A stretch of 61,613 nt of DNA from JBKECP01 sp047974765. GTDB taxonomy: Bacteria > Pseudomonadota > Gammaproteobacteria > Pseudomonadales > Halieaceae. Position numbers and translations under genes: made by a program. This document shows positions 55,459-61,613 of the stretch, in pieces. Numbering within the stretch: position 1 is the first letter of the stretch; each line of letters begins with the position of its first letter. The stretch spans positions 1-61,613 of the forward strand of contig JBKECP010000010.1 in the NCBI GenBank assembly GCA_047974765.1, read 5' to 3'. The notes under the pieces were generated by a model. The model did not search any database, was not told the DNA's origin, and saw nothing but the letters and a program-made list of their open reading frames with translations.

Positions 55459-55818
55459 ATGTACAAACTTTTTTTCATTCCCGTTTTCGCTTACCTGTTG
55501 AGCGCCTGTGCCCAGTTCGACAGTCAACGTGGCGTCGAGGTAAACTGGGATACCACCACAGTCGACAGCTTCAGCATTGGAAAAACCACGCGCCAACAGG
55601 TAATGGACAGACTGGGACCACCTTCTCAACTGATTTCTCTCGATGGTGAAACCGTACTGTACTACCTCTTCGAACACACCACAGGAGAAGGTTTGATTCT
55701 GGTGTTCTACAACCGCTTCAGCAATCACACCCGTTATGACCGTGCTGTATTCATTTTTAATGAGCAGAATGTATTGACTGAATATGCATCACATATCAAT
55801 GAACACAGTCAGCACTAA
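55459..55818 (+). CDS. SmpA/OmlA (BamE)-like lipoprotein 1
   Basis: A 119-residue lipoprotein (MYKLFFIPVFAYLLSACAQ, lipobox LLSAC). The mature part has the BamE-type pattern FSIGKTTRQQVMDRLGPPSQLISLDGETVLYYLFEHTT, where the domain's first helix and strand follow the lipidated end. BamE proper works in the outer-membrane assembly complex; this copy lies far from other bam genes and is a paralogue at best. The ATG at 55459 has GGAG 7 nt upstream. It overlaps the next gene by 20 nt. Confidence 0.8.
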   Translation: MYKLFFIPVFAYLLSACAQFDSQRGVEVNWDTTTVDSFSIGKTTRQQVMDRLGPPSQLISLDGETVLYYLFEHTTGEGLILVFYNRFSNHTRYDRAVFIFNEQNVLTEYASHINEHSQH

Positions 55819-56395
55819 AGTATTACTGCTGCTGATATTCAGTAGCCTTACAGCATGCACCCAATGGCAACATGAACTGGGTCTTGCCATTGATGCGCAG
55901 ACACCTTCTCACCTGCAAACCAGTATGTCGATGGCAGAGGTGCTGGCTGAGCTCGGCCCACCGCTACGCATCAGCGCTTCAGAGTCAGGCTATATAATGG
56001 CCTGGGAATACTGGCAGATTCACGAACAATCTGTTGGCATCAGCCTCGGCACAGTGGGAGCCGACCTGCTATCCATTGACTGGGGTGATGCAAGCGTTAG
56101 CGGCCAGTTTTTGCTGGTAAGTTTTGATCATAACCACCACTTATCCAATCTGTCCTATTCCACCTGGAACAAGGATATTGGTGGAGGTCAGGCTATTCAG
56201 CCAATGGTTGGAGCAGACCTGATTGATATTGATGACCTGACAATACCGCTGTCGCAGCACAACTGGGGCCAGGATTTAATGGAATCTCTGCCAAAGGTGT
56301 TAAATCTGCACAACTCGCCCGGACAAGGTACTGCCGGTATTGAACAACGAGGAACTCCCACAGGCACAGGACAACGCAGCCTGGAAATGCAGTAA
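55799..56395 (+). CDS. SmpA/OmlA-like lipoprotein 2
   Basis: A 198-residue lipoprotein (MNTVSTKVLLLLIFSSLTACTQW, lipobox SLTAC). The segment TSMSMAEVLAELGPPLRISASESGYIMAWEYW repeats the pattern of the upstream gene, so the two look like a tandem pair. A long C-terminal extension, rich in Gly, Thr and Gln at the end, has no match. It overlaps the upstream gene and is followed by a copy of the dispersed element 14 nt after its stop. Confidence 0.75.
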   Translation: MNTVSTKVLLLLIFSSLTACTQWQHELGLAIDAQTPSHLQTSMSMAEVLAELGPPLRISASESGYIMAWEYWQIHEQSVGISLGTVGADLLSIDWGDASVSGQFLLVSFDHNHHLSNLSYSTWNKDIGGGQAIQPMVGADLIDIDDLTIPLSQHNWGQDLMESLPKVLNLHNSPGQGTAGIEQRGTPTGTGQRSLEMQ

Positions 56396-56409
56396 ACAAA
56401 CTGTCTATT

Positions 56410-56573
56410 AACCAGGCAATCAAACAGATGAATCCCTCACTATTTGATGGTCGCCCCTGAAAATCAGCGGAAGGTGTGAAATCCCTTGATTTTCGCAGGA
56501 CTCGCGCAGGCTTACAGCCTGTGACGGCACATCCATGTGCCGCTTCTTCATTCAGCTAAAAGCTTGCCGGGTT
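56410..56573 (-). repeat. Dispersed structured element, copy 3 (inverted)
   Basis: About 164 bp, reverse orientation to copies 1 and 2, bounded by AACCAGGCA and TGCCGGGTT. The same hairpins and GTCGCCCCTGAAAA stretch are visible on the opposite strand. It begins just after the second SmpA-like gene and ends about 245 bp before the TonB receptor gene. Confidence 0.85.
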
Positions 56574-56817
56574 AATAACAACAAACAGGTTTTCCCGGAC
56601 TTAAGAAAACCGCCAATTTATCAATAAGTGAGCAACAGATTTTTATCCACTGGATAGTTCTTGCTTGCTGGCCACAACCACTTCTTTGCGACAAACCATC
56701 ACCAGGCAACGATAATATGTCTTAATATTTTCAGATTGCTGTAACAAAAATCCAATAATTTCTGACGATACTCCCCCCTGCATTTACATCCGTCTTTACA
56801 TTTGCAGGAGCAAATAC

Positions 56818-59286
56818 ATGAACAGCAAGCTCTTCATCAGATATCCCCTGACTCTGACCGTTGCTGCCGCTATTGGTATCAATGCCAATGCCCAGGGACT
56901 GATGCTGGAGGAAGTCACAGTGACAGCCAGCCCCATCAAAGACAGTCAGGCCGCCTCTATAGAAGCCAAACGGCTGGCCGACAATATTGTCGATATTATT
57001 TCAGCCGATACAATCGGTCAGTTCCCCGACCAGAATCTGGCTGATTCACTGGGCCGCCTGCCGGGACTGGCTGTTGAACGTGATCAGGGGCAGGCGCGCT
57101 ACATCAATTTGCGCGGAGCTCCCTTTCGCTACACTACAATTGCCTTTGATGGTATTGACGTACCTGGGGCGGAAAATGGTCGCATACCCCGTTTTGACAG
57201 CTTTCCTTCGGTAATTACCAGCCGCCTGGAAGCTAATAAGGCAATTCTGCCCAATATGCCCGGCGAATCTGTAGCCGGATTGATCAACATTCATACTTTC
57301 AGTCCCTTTGACAAAGAAGGCCTGTCATTTGCACCGGACATCGGCTTTGGTACCCAGGAACTCGGTGATGGCGATATTGACAAATACGGCCTGCGATTAT
57401 CGTGGTCAAATGACAATTTTGGGATCATGCTCTTCAACTCAAAAAACAGCCGCGAACAGATTACTGATAACCGCGAATACGATCTTGAACGCAATGCCAA
57501 CGGTGAACTGGTTGTTAACAGCCTGGACTTTCGCAGTTATAAAATCACCCGCGAAGACAAGGCCTACGGTGGCACACTCGAATATCGCAGTGAAGGGAAT
57601 ATCAAGCGCATCTTCCTGAATAACCTCTACAGCGAATTTCAGGATCACGAGCAACGCAACCAGTTCACCTTTGATGCCGTAGAACCACAAACCGGTGCAA
57701 AGGCTGACCACGTACCATTTATTGTTGGGCGCCGACTGGAAAAAGGTCTCTATGAGAACTCCACCAATACCAGCACTCTGGGCGTTGATTTTAACGCGGG
57801 ACAATGGCAGATAGAGGCTCGCGCCAATTACACTGAAACCGAATTTTCTATGGATTTGCCCATGCCAACCAGCTCGGACGGACTGATTACAGGCAGTTAT
57901 GATCTGAGTGATATTGAAGACCCAAAACTCTATCTCGACACACCACTATCTGAAGTTGAATATGCAAACTCCATGGGTCTGCTCTATGTTCAAAACCTGG
58001 ATATTGAGGCCGGCAAATTCAAGTTTGATGCCAGTCGGGATGTTAATTGGTTTGGCGAATTTTCCACACTGTCACTAGGCTTCCAATACGACAACCGCGA
58101 CAGTAAAGGTTTTGTTGCAACCCCCATTATTACCAATCCATTTCCTGAAAATATTGACATTGGCAGCTACGACACGGGCAAACTCTGGGACACCAATACC
58201 AGCAATACTATTGGTGGCAGTTACTATGACAATGACGCCCTGCTCAATGCCTGGCAGCAAAATAACGGTTTCTCTATTAATGGAAAAATAAAAGAATCCG
58301 ACAAAATCGCCATTGAAGAAGACATCCTGGCTGCCTACATAATGCTGAGAACCGATCTTGGCTGGGGCAATATTATCGGTGGTGTTCGTGTTGAACAAAC
58401 TGACTACAGCAGCCAGGGCACCATGAACGGCGAACGTATTTCAGTTGATGATCGTTTCACCCATATATTACCCAGCCTGCATTTCAATATTGATCTGGCT
58501 GAGGATCTGAAATGGCGCATCTCCGGTACTACCGGAATTAACCGTCCCACCTACAACGAGTGGCGGGCCGCCGCCAGCATAGACATTGCCGAAGAGGAGG
58601 TTCGCGGTGGCAACCCAACACTTGAGGCTGAAGAAGCTATTGGTGTGGACACTTCACTGGAATGGTATTTTGCACCGGCCAGTATTTTATCGGTTGGCGC
58701 GTTTTACCGAAATGTCGATAACGTCATCTACAGTGACATTTCCACTATCGACGGCGGTCTCTACTACGCACCGGCAACCGGCGAACGCTGGACATTTGAA
58801 GGTGCGGTAAACGGTGACGACGGCAGGATGAAGGGCCTTGAATTCAATGCTGTTGCCCTGACTGATCAATGGCTACCCACTCCATTCGACGGCCTTGGCA
58901 TCAGCGCCAATATAACCTTGATGGATTCCGAGTTTAAAACCATCGACGGTCGCAGGCTCGACATGCCAGGAACCTCCGATATGCTCTACAACATATCATT
59001 GTTTTATGAGAAATATGATCTCTCAGTGCGCCTGAACTACCAGTACCGCGACGAATGGGTATCACCCATAGAAGACCCTGAAGAAATCTGGGACGAACAA
59101 CAAAGGCTGGATTTATCCATTGTTTACACTCTGCCCTGGGATATTCAGGGAGCCTCTGTCTCTTTCTATGCCAATGCCAATAATCTCACTGATGAAACCG
59201 ATGTACGTTTTGCCAGCAATGGTACCGTCAACCAGGTCGAAAGTTATGGCCGCCGTTATCTGTTTGGTATGCGAGTCAATTATTAA
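56818..59286 (+). CDS. TonB-dependent receptor, Xanthomonas/Caulobacter-type N-terminus
   Basis: An 822-residue outer-membrane receptor: signal peptide (to about residue 25), TonB-box region LEEVTVTAS, plug with ADTIGQFPDQNLADSLGRLPGLAVERDQGQ and ARYINLRGAPFRYTTIAFDGIDVPG, and a barrel ending YLFGMRVNY. This plug text is characteristic of the receptors used for sugars and other organic ligands in these groups. CAGGAG lies 7 nt before the ATG. A phosphatase-like gene follows 69 nt downstream and may be cotranscribed. Confidence 0.95.
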   Translation: MNSKLFIRYPLTLTVAAAIGINANAQGLMLEEVTVTASPIKDSQAASIEAKRLADNIVDIISADTIGQFPDQNLADSLGRLPGLAVERDQGQARYINLRGAPFRYTTIAFDGIDVPGAENGRIPRFDSFPSVITSRLEANKAILPNMPGESVAGLINIHTFSPFDKEGLSFAPDIGFGTQELGDGDIDKYGLRLSWSNDNFGIMLFNSKNSREQITDNREYDLERNANGELVVNSLDFRSYKITREDKAYGGTLEYRSEGNIKRIFLNNLYSEFQDHEQRNQFTFDAVEPQTGAKADHVPFIVGRRLEKGLYENSTNTSTLGVDFNAGQWQIEARANYTETEFSMDLPMPTSSDGLITGSYDLSDIEDPKLYLDTPLSEVEYANSMGLLYVQNLDIEAGKFKFDASRDVNWFGEFSTLSLGFQYDNRDSKGFVATPIITNPFPENIDIGSYDTGKLWDTNTSNTIGGSYYDNDALLNAWQQNNGFSINGKIKESDKIAIEEDILAAYIMLRTDLGWGNIIGGVRVEQTDYSSQGTMNGERISVDDRFTHILPSLHFNIDLAEDLKWRISGTTGINRPTYNEWRAAASIDIAEEEVRGGNPTLEAEEAIGVDTSLEWYFAPASILSVGAFYRNVDNVIYSDISTIDGGLYYAPATGERWTFEGAVNGDDGRMKGLEFNAVALTDQWLPTPFDGLGISANITLMDSEFKTIDGRRLDMPGTSDMLYNISLFYEKYDLSVRLNYQYRDEWVSPIEDPEEIWDEQQRLDLSIVYTLPWDIQGASVSFYANANNLTDETDVRFASNGTVNQVESYGRRYLFGMRVNY

Positions 59287-59355
59287 TCATTCAACCAGGC
59301 AAAAATTCGCCACACTCTGGCATCAATATTTACTTTCAAATATTAAGGATTTTTC

Positions 59356-60243
59356 ATGAACAAACTGACATCCTCTATTCTGGTTGCCACCATGATTACA
59401 TCACCCTGCTTTGCCAACATAGACAAGGCCACCTCACTTCAAAAAAACAGTGGAGCCACTGCCACTTACAAACGTGTTCTGACCCTGGAAGGAGGCTCCA
59501 ACTTCAGGGACATGGGTGGCTATACCACTGAAGATGGCAAATTGGTTCGTCGGGGCCTGCTTTATCGCTCAGGTGTAATGACTGCACTTACCCCTCAGGA
59601 CGAACAATATCTGGCGGGTTTTGGTTTTGACTCCATTATCGATTTACGCAGTAATGAAGAGCGGGATCTGTATCCTAATTACTGGGCGAAAAATGCTGGT
59701 ATTAATTATGTCAGCTTCAATTACAGTTTTACCGAAATAATGAAAAAAAACACTACAAAATTACAAAAAATGGATATGAGTTCACTTTATCGACAAATGC
59801 CCTACAACCTGAAAAAACAGTTAAAAAACTATTTTGAACTGGCAATTGAAGGGTCGGCTCCATTAGTTGTCAACTGCTCAGCAGGACAGGATCGAACCGG
59901 TATTGCCTCAGCTTTAATGTTGAGTGCGCTGGGTGTGCCACGCCCACAGATCGTGCAGGATTATATATTATCCACAGAATATCGCCGCCCCAATATCGAA
60001 AAAGGCAATATAGACCTGAAAGCCTCCGCCCAAACCAATGCCTTTGCCAGGATCATGCTACGTTATGCCGACAAACAATCAATTCATGCAGCACCATTAA
60101 TTACCGATCAAGGTATCCCTTATCTTTATTATGCTTTTGAACAAATTGAATCGGACTACGGTTCTGTACAAAATTATCTGGAAAAAGAACTCGACGTCGA
60201 CGCCGTCGACATCAACACACTGAAACAGCACTATTTACAATAA
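59356..60243 (+). CDS. Exported tyrosine-phosphatase-like protein
   Basis: A 295-residue protein with a signal peptide (about residues 1-20) and a Y_phosphatase3-type domain: TLEGGSNFRDMGGYTTEDGKLVRRGLLYRSG, IIDLRSNEERD and the P-loop VNCSAGQDRTG with Cys174 and Arg180. It should form a cysteinyl-phosphate and hydrolyse phosphoesters, possibly phosphotyrosine or inositol phosphates, in the periplasm. AAGGA precedes the ATG. The neighbour receptor suggests that the ligand imported may be a phosphate ester. Confidence 0.92.
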   Translation: MNKLTSSILVATMITSPCFANIDKATSLQKNSGATATYKRVLTLEGGSNFRDMGGYTTEDGKLVRRGLLYRSGVMTALTPQDEQYLAGFGFDSIIDLRSNEERDLYPNYWAKNAGINYVSFNYSFTEIMKKNTTKLQKMDMSSLYRQMPYNLKKQLKNYFELAIEGSAPLVVNCSAGQDRTGIASALMLSALGVPRPQIVQDYILSTEYRRPNIEKGNIDLKASAQTNAFARIMLRYADKQSIHAAPLITDQGIPYLYYAFEQIESDYGSVQNYLEKELDVDAVDINTLKQHYLQ

Positions 60244-60255
60244 TTATTAATTTTA

Positions 60256-60289
60256 TTTATTGCGATGGAATTTTATCCATCGCAATAAA
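60256..60289. terminator. Long hairpin between convergent genes
   Basis: A perfect 13-bp stem (TTTATTGCGATGG / CCATCGCAATAAA) with an 8-nt loop sits between the phosphatase stop and the stop of the next, convergent gene. There is no long T run, but the stem's own A+T-rich base may suffice in both directions. Confidence 0.7.
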
Positions 60290-60333
60290 CTTCTGCCATC
60301 AGGGCAAATCACTTTAAATTGCTACAGCTCTGT

Positions 60334-61260
60334 TTACAGCGGGCCTTTATGAAAAGTACGCTGCCTCGCCAAAAAAGTAGCTACCATTATTGGCAATAAA
60401 CCGGCAGATATTATCAAAAACCAGTGATTATTTATCGGCACGGCCTGCACCAGACGATTTGTACAGCCATTAGCGGTATTCATTGTAACGACAAGGTTAT
60501 CAATAGCGATGTAAGTATTTTCACCTTGCGCATTACTGCCACCACCACTAATCGTAATTAGAGCATCTCCGCTGCGGGTTAAATCTGCCGCACTTAAAGG
60601 CAAGGTTACAGAATGACTACTCCAGGCAAGATCTACAGAATTCAAACCCGTTGGTCTGACACCGGTAACAGCAGCCCCCTGTAGCATAGCCCCTGGTGGA
60701 CTGGCTTCATCAAGATCAAAGATAATTATCCTGACAACCGGCTCCACTTCACCATAGTAATACGATGAATCTGGTGCATTGCCTGCAGCGTGAGCCCCCT
60801 TCAATGCAGCCAGTGACAAATCAAAGCTGATAGTTAGCGCTTCAATATTTGCACAGACAGCCGAATTGAATGATAACGCAACAGCATCCTGATTATAGGT
60901 TTGCAGTACACCGGCTGAGTTATAAACAGGTGTCCCCATTGGCGAAGCCATCATACCCAGAGCGTAAGTACCACCTGTACCGGTACTATCTACAAACTGT
61001 CCGGGGTCACCCGGACTCGTTGGATCAGGCCGATTTAACCACAAAGTTTCAATGGTGCTGCCTGTAGCCAGTGCATAAAGTTGCGGATTACTCGCATGAA
61101 GCACAGACAAGGACTGACTGGAAGTATCAGCAAAACTACCTTCCACAAAAGCCGCAGCCAGATTCTCAAAACCCTGGCTGTCGTAATACACCTCAGATGC
61201 CGCACGGGTAAAAGCAGAAACACCCATTGCCAAAACAGCAACGACCACTTTTGCCTTCAT
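60334..61260 (-). CDS. Exported protein with a CTERM-like C-terminal anchor
   Basis: A 308-residue protein: signal peptide (MKAKVVVAVLAMGVSAFTRA), a beta-rich body (ALTISFDLSLAALKG, VEPVVRIIIFDLDE, TYIAIDNLVVTMNTANGC) and a C-terminal VPINNHWFLIISAGLLPIMVATFLARQRTF. That tail (Pro-rich start, hydrophobic stretch, basic end) has the shape of an IPTL/PEP-CTERM-type sorting signal. The start has GAGAGGG upstream. Function unknown; it may be a surface-displayed or extracellular protein. Confidence 0.75.
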   Translation of the reverse strand: MKAKVVVAVLAMGVSAFTRAASEVYYDSQGFENLAAAFVEGSFADTSSQSLSVLHASNPQLYALATGSTIETLWLNRPDPTSPGDPGQFVDSTGTGGTYALGMMASPMGTPVYNSAGVLQTYNQDAVALSFNSAVCANIEALTISFDLSLAALKGAHAAGNAPDSSYYYGEVEPVVRIIIFDLDEASPPGAMLQGAAVTGVRPTGLNSVDLAWSSHSVTLPLSAADLTRSGDALITISGGGSNAQGENTYIAIDNLVVTMNTANGCTNRLVQAVPINNHWFLIISAGLLPIMVATFLARQRTFHKGPL

Positions 61261-61423
61261 TGGTCCCTCTCTTGATTTTAATCCTGCAATAATCAGGTTA
61301 GGAAGCTTACAACCAAAATATAGCCAATACAAACCTTTATAATTATGTCATTTTCATATGAAAAAAATCACAAAAAAAAGAATCTGAAAAAGATTTACAG
61401 TCTTAACGAACAAACTCAGACAT

Positions 61424-61460
61424 AAAAAAACAGTTTGCCATTAAGACAAACTGTTTTTTT
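61424..61460 (-). terminator. Terminator of the tRNA-Pro gene
   Basis: ACAGTTTG and CAAACTGT pair with a 9-nt loop and are bordered by A7 and T7 tracts. On the minus strand it lies 10 nt after the tRNA. Confidence 0.9.
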
Positions 61461-61469
61461 AAAAGTGAT

Positions 61470-61546
61470 TGGTCGGGACGGCAGGATTTGAACCTACGAC
61501 CACCACACCCCCAGTGTGGTGCGCTACCAGACTGCGCTACGCCCCG
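61470..61546 (-). tRNA. tRNA-Pro (GGG)
   Basis: The minus strand reads CGGGGCG ... CGTCCCG with an encoded CCA. The anticodon stem CCACA/TGTGG encloses CTGGGGG, giving anticodon GGG. D-arm and T-arm (GGTTCAAATCC) are complete. Confidence 0.97.
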
Positions 61547-61613
61547 AAAAAAATGCCTGATTGACGAGGGCGGCATTATACTCAATCAAAGCCCCCAGAC
61601 AAACTCTAATTGA

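Noticed and set aside
1..61613. CRISPR array or integrated phage
   Set aside because: No regularly spaced identical repeats, integrase, terminase or structural phage genes were seen; the only tandem repeats are coding.

Overview
The window reads as chromosome from a Gram-negative, probably marine gammaproteobacterium. The evidence is the rpsP-rimM-trmD-rplS operon next to ffh, an Fe-type SodB, MltA, two TonB-dependent receptors (one with the N-terminal signature seen in Xanthomonas, Caulobacter and marine gammaproteobacteria), an RND pump, a PQQ alcohol dehydrogenase and a TrkH transporter. A member of the Cellvibrionales/Spongiibacteraceae would fit, but that is inference only. No phage, transposase, integrase or CRISPR array was seen.

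Layout. (1) 1-9.1 kb, minus strand: a polymorphic-toxin locus. A 2694-residue RHS/YD-repeat giant with a teneurin-like domain order ends in a small tip that looks like a permuted papain-like/NlpC-type enzyme. A translationally coupled membrane-anchored gene (candidate immunity protein) and a displaced, frameshifted copy of the RHS core end follow it. (2) 9.4-19.5 kb: housekeeping genes for translation, the signal recognition particle and tRNA modification (rplS, trmD, rimM, rpsP, ffh, ypjD, a CorC/HlyC-type gene, a DUF1289 gene, a gamma-carbonic anhydrase, a NIF3-like gene, tgt, queA) and tRNA-Leu(CAA). (3) 19.6-22.6 kb: a small secreted protein, TrkH and a membrane GGDEF protein. (4) 22.8-28.0 kb: a tightly overlapping five-gene operon matching the uncharacterised STM4011-STM4015 families (two radical SAM enzymes, an alkaline-phosphatase-fold hydrolase, an ATP-grasp protein and a leucine-rich-repeat-like protein). 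This is the best candidate for an undescribed pathway. (5) 28.1-36.2 kb: a PAS-GGDEF-EAL protein, a PLP decarboxylase, a DUF3144 protein and an RND pump with its adaptor. (6) 36.3-43.2 kb: a TonB receptor behind a Fur-box-like site, a quinohemoprotein alcohol dehydrogenase and a GldA-like dehydrogenase. (7) 43.5-47.8 kb: a YbhB-like protein, MltA, a hypothetical protein, SodB and an alpha/beta hydrolase. (8) 47.9-52.1 kb: an unusual surface-protease locus with an outer-membrane barrel, a subtilisin-like protease carrying about 50 uninterrupted 4-residue repeats, an ECF sigma factor and its anti-sigma factor. (9) 53.2-61.5 kb: an M20 hydrolase, three small lipoproteins, a TonB receptor paired with an exported tyrosine-phosphatase-like enzyme, an exported protein with a CTERM-like tail, and tRNA-Pro(GGG).

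A structured element of about 165 bp with terminal inverted repeats occurs three times (15.4, 52.9 and 56.4 kb), always between genes. Two copies lie in inverted orientation around the M20/lipoprotein block. All family assignments come from reading motifs and recalling families. No database search was possible.
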